Of a stretch of DNA of 54,526 nucleotides, positions 43,504-50,872 are shown piece after piece. The notes beneath the pieces were generated by a model, which saw nothing but the letters and a program-made list of their open reading frames with translations, was not told the DNA's origin and did not search any database. A program made the translations under genes and the position numbers. The first letter of the stretch is position 1. Each line of letters starts with the position of its first letter. Source of the DNA: JBCBTD01 sp039818825 (GTDB taxonomy: Bacteria; Pseudomonadota; Alphaproteobacteria; Geminicoccales; Geminicoccaceae); assembly GCA_039818825.1 (NCBI GenBank), contig JBCBTD010000026.1, positions 1-54,526 on the forward strand, read 5' to 3'.

Positions 43504-45246
43504 TTAATGCATTGCTTCAACGGGATCGACGCCCAAAAGCTCCAAACCGCCTGCAAGCACGTGGCGGGCCGCTGCGAGCAGCGCCAGCCGGGACTCGGTC
43601 AGCGGCACGTCGTCGAGCCTCACGAACCGCAGCGCGTCGTCTTCTTTGCCGCGAGTCCAAAGGCGATGCACGGCTCCGGCCAGCCCCTCCAAGTAGAACG
43701 CCAAGCGATGCGGCTCGCGGTGCAGTGCCGCGAGTTCGAGGGTCCTCGGAAACAACGCCAACTGCTCCATCACCCCGATCTCACCGTCGTCGGCGAGCCG
43801 ATCGAGCGCCGCATCGGCCGAGTCGCCGACGGCGATGCCGGCGCCCTCGGCATTGCGGAACACCGAGCAGATGCGGGCGTGGGCGTACTGAACGTAGAAG
43901 ACCGGATTGTCCTTCGACTGCTCCATCACCTTCTGCAGGTCGAACTCCAGCGCCGCGTCGTTCTTGCGCGTCAACATGATGAAGCGAAACACGTCGGCGC
44001 CGACCTCGTCGACGACGTCGCGCAAGGTGACGATGCGACCGGCGCGCTTCGACATCTTCATGGGCTGACCGCCGTCCATGAGCTGGACGAGCTGGCAGAG
44101 TTTGACCTCGAGCCGGCCCTTGCCGCCCGTGATGCCGGCGACACCCGCCTGCATCCGCTTGACGTAGCCGCCGTGGTCGGCGCCCCAGACGTCGACCATT
44201 TCGGCGAAGCCGCGGCGGAACTTGTCGTAGTGGTTGCCGATGTCGTTGGCGAAGTAGGTCCAGTCGCCGGTCGACCGCTGCAGCGGCCGGTCGGTGTCGT
44301 CGCCGAACCGGGTCGCCCGGAACAGGAGTTGCGGGCGCGGCTCCCAGTCCTCGACCGGCTTGCCCTTGGGCGGCTCCAGCGTTCCCGTGTAGACGAGGTC
44401 CCGGCCGCGCAAGGCCTCCACGCACTCGGCGACCACACCGGCGGCCGCCAGCGCCGCTTCGCTGGTGAAGACGTCATGCCGGACCCGCACGGCGGCGAGA
44501 TCGCTGCGGATCAGATCCATCATGGCGTCGATGGCGAACGCACCGATCGGTTCCAACCAGTCCGCTTCCTCGGCGTCGCGCCAACGGTCGCCGTCCCGCT
44601 CCGCCAGAGCGCGGCCGACCGGAACGAGGTAGTCGCCCGGGTAGTAGCCCTCCGGCATCGGGCCCGGCCGTTCGTCCAGCGCTTCGAGGTAGCGGTGGTG
44701 CGCGGAGCGGGCGAGCACCTCGATCTGCGCGCCGCCATCGTTGACGTAGTACTCGCGCGTGACGTCGTAGCCGACGGCAGCCAGGACGGACGCCAGGGCG
44801 TCGCCGTAGACGGTGCCGCGGCCGTGGCCGACGTGGAGCGGCCCGGTCGGGTTGGCGGAGCAATACTCGACGTTGACCCGTTCGCCCTTGCCGACGTCGA
44901 TACGGCCGAAGCGTCGGCCGTCCTGCAGCACTGCCCGAACGACGTCGTGAAAAAGCGTGTCGTCCAGGCGGAGGTTGACGAAGCCGGGCTTCGCCACCTC
45001 AGCCGTGGCGATGCCCGGCATCCGGGCGAGTGCAGCCGCAAGCGGCTCGGCGATCGTCAACGGCGGCCGCCCGGCCGGTTTCGCCAGCACGAGGGCTGCG
45101 TTGGTTGCGGCCTGGCCGTGGCTCGCATCTCGCGGCGGCTCCACGACCCACTTCGGCGGTGGCAGGTCGGTCGGCAGCACGCCCTGCTCGACCAGGCCGG
45201 CGAGAGCCTCACGAACGCGATCTTCAAGAAACGAAAAAAGGTTCAT
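43504..45246 (-). CDS. argS: arginyl-tRNA synthetase
   Basis: This 580-aa class I synthetase has the HIGH-type motif in YCSANPTGPLHVGHGRGTVYGDALA and the KMSKS-type motif KMSKRAGRIVTLRDVVDEVG. The N-terminal Add1 domain precedes VVEPPRDASHGQAATNAALVLAK, and the C-terminal anticodon-binding helical domain ends ARHVLAGGLELLGVDPVEAM. Its ATG overlaps the dgt stop (ATGA). Confidence 0.96.
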   Translation of the reverse strand: MNLFSFLEDRVREALAGLVEQGVLPTDLPPPKWVVEPPRDASHGQAATNAALVLAKPAGRPPLTIAEPLAAALARMPGIATAEVAKPGFVNLRLDDTLFHDVVRAVLQDGRRFGRIDVGKGERVNVEYCSANPTGPLHVGHGRGTVYGDALASVLAAVGYDVTREYYVNDGGAQIEVLARSAHHRYLEALDERPGPMPEGYYPGDYLVPVGRALAERDGDRWRDAEEADWLEPIGAFAIDAMMDLIRSDLAAVRVRHDVFTSEAALAAAGVVAECVEALRGRDLVYTGTLEPPKGKPVEDWEPRPQLLFRATRFGDDTDRPLQRSTGDWTYFANDIGNHYDKFRRGFAEMVDVWGADHGGYVKRMQAGVAGITGGKGRLEVKLCQLVQLMDGGQPMKMSKRAGRIVTLRDVVDEVGADVFRFIMLTRKNDAALEFDLQKVMEQSKDNPVFYVQYAHARICSVFRNAEGAGIAVGDSADAALDRLADDGEIGVMEQLALFPRTLELAALHREPHRLAFYLEGLAGAVHRLWTRGKEDDALRFVRLDDVPLTESRLALLAAARHVLAGGLELLGVDPVEAMH

Positions 45247-46397
45247 GGTCGAAGATCGTCCAGGCGGGTCAGGCGAGCATGTTCGTCGAGTGCGAAACGG
45301 TCGGTCATTCCGGCGATGTAGTCGCGAACGATCGCGTGGGTCCGCTCACCACGCGGCCCATCGGCCGAAGCCCCCCAGTGAGGAGGCAGGCACCCCGGCT
45401 CTGCGACGAGCACCTCGAACAGCTCGGCGACGACCCGTTTCGCCTTCGTGGTCGAGCGATTGACCTTGTAGTGACGATAGAGACGCTCGTGCAAGAACGC
45501 CTTGACGGCCGCGACCGCGGCCCGGACCTCGTTCGAGAAGTCGATCAACGCCTGCCCATGGTCACGGACGTCGTCCACGTGGCGCGGCGCGGCAGCGGCG
45601 AGCCGTTCGCGGCCCGTGGCGACCAGATCGTGAACCATCCGGTTCGTGACCCGTCTGACCGTCTCGTGGCCCACCCGACGTGGCTCCAGGTTTGGCCACC
45701 GGCCCTCGGCCTCGCGCAGAACCGGACCGACCAACGGCAACGCCCGTAACTGCGGCAAGTCGATCAGCGCCGCCCGCAGGCCGTCATCGAGATCGTGACT
45801 GACGTAGGCGACATCGTCGGCGATCGCGGCGATCTGGGCTTCGATCGTCGCCTGGCCGTCGAGCCGGATGCCGACGGCAGCGGCGCACTCGGCGACCGTC
45901 GGTGGCACTGGCCGGCGCACCGGGCCGTTGTGCTTGACCAGACCTTCCAGCGTCTCGAAGCACAAGTTCAGCCCGTCGAAGCGCGCGTAGCGCTTCTCCA
46001 AAGACATGATCACGCGCAATGTCTGAACGTTGTGGTTGAAGCCACCTTGGACCGCCAAGCAAGCGTCGAGCGCCGCTTCGCCGGCATGGCCAAAGGGACT
46101 GTGCCCAAGGTCGTGGGCCAACGCGATCGCCTCGGCCAGGTCCTCGTCGACGGCGAGTGCCCGCGCCACCGTCCGGGCGATCTGCGCGACCTCGAGTGAG
46201 TGGGTCAGCCGGGTACGATAGTGGTCGCCGCCATCGGTGACGAACACTTGAGTCTTGTGCTCCAGCCGGCGGAACGCAGTCGAGTGGACGATCCGGTCAC
46301 GGTCGCGCTGGAACGCGCTTCGAAACGCGTGGCCGGGCTCGGCGACCAAACGACCGGGGCTACGCTCCGCAAAGGCGGCGTAGGGGGCGAGCGCCAT
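45243..46397 (-). CDS. dgt: deoxyguanosinetriphosphate triphosphohydrolase-like protein (HD domain)
   Basis: This 384-aa HD-superfamily dNTPase has PFQRDRDRI-like FQRDRDRIVHSTAFRRLEHKTQVFV, the metal ligands in RTRLTHSLEVAQIART (His66) and AHDLGHSPFGHAGE (His95, Asp96), and a later IADDVAYVSHDLDDGL Asp. The frame is open upstream to 46454, but GGGAG lies 7 bases before the ATG at 46397 and conserved sequence begins there. It heads the minus-strand housekeeping operon and diverges from erpA. Confidence 0.92.
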   Translation of the reverse strand: MALAPYAAFAERSPGRLVAEPGHAFRSAFQRDRDRIVHSTAFRRLEHKTQVFVTDGGDHYRTRLTHSLEVAQIARTVARALAVDEDLAEAIALAHDLGHSPFGHAGEAALDACLAVQGGFNHNVQTLRVIMSLEKRYARFDGLNLCFETLEGLVKHNGPVRRPVPPTVAECAAAVGIRLDGQATIEAQIAAIADDVAYVSHDLDDGLRAALIDLPQLRALPLVGPVLREAEGRWPNLEPRRVGHETVRRVTNRMVHDLVATGRERLAAAAPRHVDDVRDHGQALIDFSNEVRAAVAAVKAFLHERLYRHYKVNRSTTKAKRVVAELFEVLVAEPGCLPPHWGASADGPRGERTHAIVRDYIAGMTDRFALDEHARLTRLDDLRP

Positions 46398-46447
46398 GGC
46401 TGCGCTCCCGGGTGCACACATGCCTGCCGCAGCGACCAAGGCACGTT

Positions 46448-46475
46448 TTGACATGGATCACGCCGTGCCTACATT
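46448..46475 (+). promoter_or_regulatory. candidate sigma-70 promoter for erpA-xthA
   Basis: A perfect TTGACA (46448-46453) is followed after 16 bp by TACATT (46470-46475, 4 of 6). Transcription would begin near 46482, which leaves room for the AAGGGG ribosome site before the ATG at 46509 but would make an ATG at 46485 nearly leaderless. Confidence 0.45.
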
Positions 46476-46508
46476 CGAGAGTAGATGGCGACAAGGGGTG
46501 CATGCACC

Positions 46509-46856
46509 ATGGGCCTCCGGACACCACCGGCCCCGTTTCAAGTTTCCGATCGCGCGATCGCGCGGGTCCGCGACATCCTCGATGCCGAGGGCAACGCGGA
46601 GCTGCAGCTTCGCGTGAGCGTTTCGGGCGGCGGTTGTTCGGGCTTCCAGTACGGATTCGACCTGGATGCCGAGCACCTGCCCGACGACGTGGCGGTCGAA
46701 AGGTCGGGCGTCCGGGTCGTGGTCGACGGTATGTCGTTGATGTACCTGATCGGCGCCGAGTTGGACTTCGTCGAGGATCTGACCGGCTCGTACTTCCGGA
46801 TGCAGAATCCCAACGCATCGGCGTCCTGCGGCTGCGGTAACTCGTTTGCGATCTGA
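46509..46856 (+). CDS. erpA: A-type iron-sulfur cluster insertion protein ErpA
   Basis: This 115-aa carrier delivers Fe-S clusters to apoproteins. The three cluster cysteines are present: Cys43 in SGGGCSGFQYGF and Cys107/Cys109 in ASASCGCGNSF. The family stretch VVVDGMSLMYLIGAELDFVED is intact. An in-frame ATG at 46485 would add eight residues; I prefer 46509 because AAGGGG lies 10 bases upstream and the predicted transcript starts near 46482. The xthA gene follows after three bases. Confidence 0.92.
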   Translation: MGLRTPPAPFQVSDRAIARVRDILDAEGNAELQLRVSVSGGGCSGFQYGFDLDAEHLPDDVAVERSGVRVVVDGMSLMYLIGAELDFVEDLTGSYFRMQNPNASASCGCGNSFAI

Positions 46857-46859
46857 GCG

Positions 46860-47627
46860 GTGCGCGTCGCCACCTGGAACGTGAATTCCATTCGCCGCCG
46901 GCTCGATGCGGTCCTCGGCTGGACCGAGGCCAACGCCATCGACGTCGTGCTGCTGCAGGAGACCAAGGTCGCCGATGACCTGTTTCCGCTGGAGCCGTTC
47001 GAGGCTGCCGGATGGCATTTGGCGGTTCTCGGCGAGGCTCAACGAAACGGCGTGGCGATCCTTGCCAAGTCGGCCGTCGACGAAGTGACGACGGGCCTCG
47101 ACGGCGAGAAGGAGGACGAGCAGGCGCGCTACATCGAGGCGACCGTCGATGGCGTGCGTCTGGCCTCGGTCTACGTCCCCAACGGCACGACGGTCGGCTC
47201 GGACGCGTTCGCCTACAAGCTCCGGTTCTTCGAGCGGCTCGGCGCGCGGTTGGACGCCGCGATCGCCGACGAAACGCCGCTGTTGGTCGGCGGCGACTAC
47301 AACGTGGCCCCTGAGCCCCTGGACGTCTGCGATCCGGTCGATTGGGAAGGCGGCATCTGCTTCCACATCGACGAGCGTCGCGGCTGGCGGCGGCTGGTCA
47401 ACCGTGGCTTCACCGACGCTTGGCGGGCGCTGGAGCCGACGACCCGGGCTTACTCCTTCTGGGAACATCGGGGGCGCGCCTTCCAGACCAACGAAGGGGT
47501 GCGCATCGACCACCATCTGTTGGCGCCGGTACTCGCCGACCGGCTCCGGGCCGCGGCGATCGACAGCCGCCCACGCGGCGAAAAGGACGCCTCCGACCAC
47601 GCGCCGGTATGGGTCGAGATTGCCTGA
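46860..47627 (+). CDS. xthA: exodeoxyribonuclease III
   Basis: This 255-aa AP endonuclease/3'-exonuclease acts in base-excision repair. Motifs are RVATWNVNSIRRRLDAVLGW, DVVLLQETKV (metal Glu), ASVYVPNG, LVGGDYNVAPEPLDV, YSFWEHRG, RIDHHLL and the catalytic SDHAPVWVEI. The start is a GTG three bases after erpA; an erpA-xthA pair is common in alphaproteobacteria. Confidence 0.95.
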   Translation: MRVATWNVNSIRRRLDAVLGWTEANAIDVVLLQETKVADDLFPLEPFEAAGWHLAVLGEAQRNGVAILAKSAVDEVTTGLDGEKEDEQARYIEATVDGVRLASVYVPNGTTVGSDAFAYKLRFFERLGARLDAAIADETPLLVGGDYNVAPEPLDVCDPVDWEGGICFHIDERRGWRRLVNRGFTDAWRALEPTTRAYSFWEHRGRAFQTNEGVRIDHHLLAPVLADRLRAAAIDSRPRGEKDASDHAPVWVEIA

Positions 47628-47703
47628 ACAGCCCGTGCGGGTGGCGAAGCCGGTCGCAGCGTCTACACTCGCTAGCGACGACGACCGGCGGAGGCGAACA
47701 GGG

Positions 47704-48444
47704 ATGGCGACGGTACTGCGACCCAATCTGGATCACTGGCAGGAGCGGAGCGACCTGGCTGCCGCATTCCGCTGGACGGCGCGGCTGAACATGCACGAAG
47801 GCGTATCCAACCACTTCTCGTTCGCCGTCGACGACCGGCACTTCCTCATCAACCCGCGCAACCGGCATTTCTCGCGGGTGAAGGCGTCGGAACTCGTGCT
47901 CTGCGACGCCTACGACGACGCGACGTTGGAGCGACCCGACGCGCCCGAACGGACGGCATGGTGCCTGCACGGAGCTTTGCATCGCAACCTGTCGCATGCG
48001 CGCTGCGTCCTGCACGTCCACTCCAAGTACGCCACCGTGTTGTCGTGCCTCCAGGACAGCCGGCTGCCGCCGATCGACCAGAACGCCATGCGCTTCTTCG
48101 AGCGCCTCGCGATCGACGAGGGCTATGACGGCATGGGCCTCGACGACGAGGCCGAGCGGGTCAGCAGCACCTTCGGCGACAAGCCGCATCTGATCATGGG
48201 CAATCACGGCATCATGGTCACGGCACCGACCATCGCTCTGGCGTTCGACGAGCTCTACTACCTGGAGCGGGCCGCCGAGACCTACGTCACCGCGCTGGCG
48301 ACCGGTCGCCCGTTGCGGCTGGCGTCGGACGAGGTGGCGCGGAAGACCGCGGCGCAGTGGCTGGAAGACACGGAGCAACCCGAGAACCACCTGCGCGAGC
48401 TCCGCGCCATCCTCGACGACGAGGGCTCGGACTATCGGGACTGA
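47704..48444 (+). CDS. class II aldolase/adducin family protein
   Basis: This 246-aa protein shows the fold of L-fuculose-phosphate aldolases and adducin heads: an N-terminal DLAAAFRWTARLNMHEGVSNHFSFAVDD, a phosphate-site-like region, the zinc histidines in CVLHVHSKYATVLSC, and the distal His in IMGNHGIMVTAPTIALAFDELYYLERAAETY. The family cleaves or decarboxylates sugar-derived hydroxy-keto compounds; the substrate here is unknown. A GGG-containing ribosome site precedes the ATG. Its 3' end overlaps the YdcF-like frame. Confidence 0.86.
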   Translation: MATVLRPNLDHWQERSDLAAAFRWTARLNMHEGVSNHFSFAVDDRHFLINPRNRHFSRVKASELVLCDAYDDATLERPDAPERTAWCLHGALHRNLSHARCVLHVHSKYATVLSCLQDSRLPPIDQNAMRFFERLAIDEGYDGMGLDDEAERVSSTFGDKPHLIMGNHGIMVTAPTIALAFDELYYLERAAETYVTALATGRPLRLASDEVARKTAAQWLEDTEQPENHLRELRAILDDEGSDYRD

Positions 48445-48925
48445 AGCCGTCGGCGTCGTCTTCGGCGCAGCGGTCCTCGAAGGTGGGGAGCCGAGCCCGA
48501 CACTGATTCGCCGAACCGACGCAGGACTGGCGCTCCTGCGTGCCGGCCGGGTTGGTCGGCTGTTGCTGACCGGCGGCATCGTCCGTCACCCGCCGAGCGA
48601 AGCGTCATTGATGAAGGCGCGACTGACGGCAGCCGGCGTCGCCGAGGACCACCTGATCCTCGACGAGGAGGCCACCAACACCTGGGAGAACACGCGCTTC
48701 GTCGCTGCTTGGTGGCAAGCCAACGGCCGGCCGCCGCTCGTGGCCGTCTCCGATCCCGGTCACCTGCGCCGCTGTCGCCTGATGCTCTGGGCGCAGGGCG
48801 TTCCTGCGAACGCAGCACCGGCGCCCGCCAGCGGCGACGTTCGCCGGGCCGTCCGCGAGGCCGCAGCTCTCGTCGTCCAAGGTCCTCGCGCGGTGCTCCA
48901 CCGCTGGCGACACCCGCTCCCCTGA
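48434..48925 (+). CDS. YdcF/ElyC-like (DUF218) protein with unclear start
   Basis: From about 48446 the frame encodes VGVVFGAAVLEGGEPSPTLIRRTDAGLALLRAG, then LLLTGGIVRHPPSEASLMKARLTAAGVAEDHLILDEEATNTWENTRF and VAVSDPGHLRRCRLMLWAQG, which is a near-complete DUF218 domain (SanA/ElyC/YdcF, envelope-related). The frame has no ATG, GTG or TTG before the middle of the domain (the first is a TTG at 48563). It remains open upstream inside the aldolase gene. The best candidate is an ATC at 48434, with GAGGG 7 bases before it, overlapping the aldolase stop. Rare ATC initiation, a lost start codon or a sequencing error are all possible. No membrane segment is seen. Confidence 0.6.
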   Translation: MGTEAVGVVFGAAVLEGGEPSPTLIRRTDAGLALLRAGRVGRLLLTGGIVRHPPSEASLMKARLTAAGVAEDHLILDEEATNTWENTRFVAAWWQANGRPPLVAVSDPGHLRRCRLMLWAQGVPANAAPAPASGDVRRAVREAAALVVQGPRAVLHRWRHPLP

Positions 48926-48951
48926 CCGACCCCGCCTCTGCCGTCGACGCA

Positions 48952-48967
48952 GGCTCAGCGCTGAGCC
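48952..48967. terminator. perfect 16-bp palindrome between convergent genes
   Basis: GGCTCAGCGCTGAGCC is a perfect palindrome (6-bp stem with a GCGC loop, or an 8-bp half-site dyad) that includes the stop codon of the minus-strand isomerase gene. It lies 26 bp after the stop of the YdcF-like gene. There is no T-tract. It may end transcription or be a protein site. Confidence 0.35.
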
Positions 48968-49542
48968 CAGGCCAGCGCATCCGCCAATCGATCCTGACCC
49001 CAGAACAGCTCGTCGCCGACGGTGAAGCTCGGCGCACCGAAGATGCCGAGGCCCTGCGCTTCGGTCGTCGCGTCGCGCAGCTTGGCTTTGGTCGCTGGCA
49101 AGTCCGCCGCCTCCAGGACGGCAGGCACGTCGGGAACGAGGCCGTGCAAGGCGTCGACGATCACGGCATCGTCAGCGATGTCGCGGCCGTCGACGAACTG
49201 CGCGCGAAACACTGCTCGCACGAAGTGCTGCAGCCAAGCCGCGTCGCTGCACGCCGTGGCGATCCGCGCCGCCCGCAAGCCGTTCTGCGGAAAGGGCTGG
49301 GGCCTGTGCGCCCTGAGCCCGAAGCCGGCGGCCAGCCGTCCCAGATCGCGCCACATATAGGCGCCCTTGGCCGCGTCCAGATTGAACGGCGAGGTGTTCC
49401 ACCCCTTCGCCTTGAAGATCGGGCCGAGGAGGAACGGCCGCCAGCGGACGGGAGGGCTGCCCGCCGGCAACGACGCCAGCCGCTCGACGGCGATCCATGA
49501 GTAGGTGCTGGCGAACTCGAACCAGAAGACGAGCGGTTTCAA
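48955..49542 (-). CDS. DsbA-fold 2-hydroxychromene-2-carboxylate isomerase-like protein (GST kappa type)
   Basis: This 195-aa thioredoxin-superfamily protein has an N-terminal LVFWFEFASTYSWIAVERL, the HCCA-isomerase pattern with the catalytic Ser in place of a CxxC, then VRWRPFLLGPIFKAKGWN, the GLRAARIATAC helix and the C-terminal LGIFGAPSFTVGDELFWGQDRLADAL, where GAPSF is the conserved cis-Pro loop. The family uses glutathione to isomerise aromatic ring-opening products. The TTG at 49542 overlaps the stop of the nitrile-hydratase alpha-like gene as TTGA, so its translation is coupled to that operon. A role there is not known. Confidence 0.82.
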   Translation of the reverse strand: MKPLVFWFEFASTYSWIAVERLASLPAGSPPVRWRPFLLGPIFKAKGWNTSPFNLDAAKGAYMWRDLGRLAAGFGLRAHRPQPFPQNGLRAARIATACSDAAWLQHFVRAVFRAQFVDGRDIADDAVIVDALHGLVPDVPAVLEAADLPATKAKLRDATTEAQGLGIFGAPSFTVGDELFWGQDRLADALAWAQR

Positions 49543-50162
49543 GGGCGTCTCGGCAGCGCGGTCCCGATCATGCAGTCGCGCGTCACCAATGCCGCGAGCG
49601 CGCCCTCGTCGAAGCCGTCGGTCCCGGCGGGACGCTCGGGCAGCACCATGTAGCGGAGGTCGGCGGTGCTGTCGTGGACGCGGACGGCAACGCCATCCGC
49701 CAGCTCCAAACCGAACTCCCGCAGCACCGCGCGTGGCTCGCACACCGCGCGCGAGCGATAGGCGCGGGCCTTGTACCAGTCGGGCGGCAGGCCGATCAGC
49801 ATCCGCGGGTAGCAAGAGCAGAGCGTGCATACGATCAGATTGTGGACACCTGGCTCGTTGGGTACGGCACGGATCGGGATGCCGCCGGCGTCGATGCCGA
49901 GCTCCGTCGCCGCCTGGTTGACGTCGGCGAGCATCCGCGTGCGGAACGCGTCGTCCAACCAGGCCCGCGCCACCATCCGCGCGCCGTCGGCGGGCGACTT
50001 GGCGTCGATGCTCTCCAGCATCGCCCGCAGCTCGTCGGCGCCGATCACGCCCTTCTCCAGGAGCAACGAGGCCACCGCTTCGGTCATCAGCTGGTAGTGG
50101 GTCGGCGGCGCGGCGTCGATGTCGGGCTGGTGCGGATGGGCATGGGTGTGCGGCTCAGCCAT
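49539..50162 (-). CDS. nitrile hydratase alpha / thiocyanate hydrolase gamma-like subunit (cobalt type)
   Basis: This 207-aa protein carries the metal-binding claw VCTLCSCYP (Cys112, Cys115, Ser116, Cys117), whose two inner cysteines are oxidised to sulfinic and sulfenic acid in mature enzymes. Thr after the first Cys is the mark of the cobalt type. RMLIGLPPDWYKARAYRSRAVCEPRAVLREFGLEL and RYMVLPERPAGTDG are family-typical. The N-terminus is His-rich (HTHAHPH), which could bind metal. It overlaps the beta-C gene upstream by 8 bp and the isomerase gene downstream by 4 bp. Substrate may be a nitrile or thiocyanate; the split beta subunit resembles thiocyanate hydrolase. Confidence 0.88.
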   Translation of the reverse strand: MAEPHTHAHPHQPDIDAAPPTHYQLMTEAVASLLLEKGVIGADELRAMLESIDAKSPADGARMVARAWLDDAFRTRMLADVNQAATELGIDAGGIPIRAVPNEPGVHNLIVCTLCSCYPRMLIGLPPDWYKARAYRSRAVCEPRAVLREFGLELADGVAVRVHDSTADLRYMVLPERPAGTDGFDEGALAALVTRDCMIGTALPRRP

Positions 50163-50442
50163 CGTTCGGCTCCAACCAGTGCTCGTAGACGTCGACGACG
50201 AGGTCATCGTCCGGCGCTTCGGCTTCGTCCCAAAGCTCGGCCATCGTGAAGCGCACCCGGTAGAGCGTCTTTGCCGGCAGGCCGCTGCGGCCATAGGCCA
50301 GCTCCTCGGGGTCGGCGTAGTGCCCCGCGACGCCGACGACCTCGCCGGCCTTGCCGCGGGCATAGAACGGTGTCCGAACGTGCCCGGGCGGGAACGCAGC
50401 CCGCACCCTGACCCGCGCGCCGATCGCCAAGCCGCCACTCAT
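50155..50442 (-). CDS. nitrile hydratase beta C-terminal domain / thiocyanate hydrolase alpha-like subunit
   Basis: This 95-aa protein equals the SH3-like C-terminal half of nitrile hydratase beta: IGARVRVRAAFPPGHVRTPFYARGKAGEVVGVAG, then DPEELAYG and TLYRVRFTMAELWDEAEAPDDDLVVDVYEHWLEP. In ordinary nitrile hydratases this follows the helical N-terminal half in one chain; here it is a separate gene. The ATG at 50442 overlaps the stop of the N-terminal-half gene as ATGA, so the two halves are deliberately coupled rather than a broken gene. A GTG at 50454 is a less likely start. Confidence 0.87.
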   Translation of the reverse strand: MSGGLAIGARVRVRAAFPPGHVRTPFYARGKAGEVVGVAGHYADPEELAYGRSGLPAKTLYRVRFTMAELWDEAEAPDDDLVVDVYEHWLEPNDG

Positions 50443-50753
50443 GGCTTGCCCCACGAGGCTTCGATCTCGGCCATCCGCCGGCCCAACGCGTCGACCGTGA
50501 TCACACCCTTTTCGACCAGGTTGTTGGTGATCGAGGCGATCCAGCGCTCGTAGTAACCTAGCTCGTCGTAGACCCCAGGACCCAGCTCCTCGATACCGCG
50601 GCGCAGCTCATCGACGGTCAGGTGCCCCTTGGCGGCAGCGAGGCGGAGGATCGCGTCGACCTTCTTCTCCCAAGGCGCGTGGTCGTGCTCGTCGTGGACG
50701 ACCGGCCCGGCTCGGAGCCCGCCCATGTCGTGGTGGCGCCTCAGATGCTGCAC
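50439..50753 (-). CDS. nitrile hydratase beta N-terminal domain / thiocyanate hydrolase beta-like subunit
   Basis: This 104-aa protein matches the helical N-terminal half of nitrile hydratase beta. MQHLRRHHDMGGLRAGPVV mirrors the usual M-x-G-I-H-D-x-G-G start, and HDHAPWEKKVDAILRLAAAKGHLTVDELRRGIEELGPGVYDELGYYERWIASITNNLVEKGVI follows the WE-x-R, DE-x-R and YYE-x-W pattern. The start is the GTG at 50753 with GGGGGGA 5 bases upstream. It is the first gene of the operon beta-N, beta-C, alpha, isomerase, the same order as scnB-scnA-scnC of thiocyanate hydrolase. Confidence 0.87.
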   Translation of the reverse strand: MQHLRRHHDMGGLRAGPVVHDEHDHAPWEKKVDAILRLAAAKGHLTVDELRRGIEELGPGVYDELGYYERWIASITNNLVEKGVITVDALGRRMAEIEASWGKP

Positions 50754-50783
50754 CGGGATCCCCCCTCTTCAGCCTTCTCACAA

Positions 50784-50812
50784 GAGGGCATGCACAGCCC
50801 TCGCCTTGTCAA
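50784..50812 (-). promoter_or_regulatory. candidate operator/promoter of the nitrile hydratase-like operon
   Basis: GAGGGC (50784-50789) and GCCCTC (50797-50802) form a perfect inverted repeat with a 7-bp spacer. On the minus strand a perfect TTGACA (50812-50807) lies just upstream of it, but no good -10 follows at 16-18 bp. The dyad would lie within the promoter and could be a regulator site. It is in the 119-bp gap to the divergent HAD gene. Confidence 0.4.
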
Positions 50813-50872
50813 GCACTGGCCCCGCCCGACAGTCTCGGCTAAGGCCGCGGCGCCAGTCTCGAAGGACCGCCC

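Noticed and set aside
50439..50753. Split beta subunit explained as a frameshifted nitrile hydratase beta gene
   Set aside because: Each half has its own start, the junction is a clean ATGA overlap, the first half ends and the second begins at the natural domain boundary, and known three-subunit relatives have the same order.
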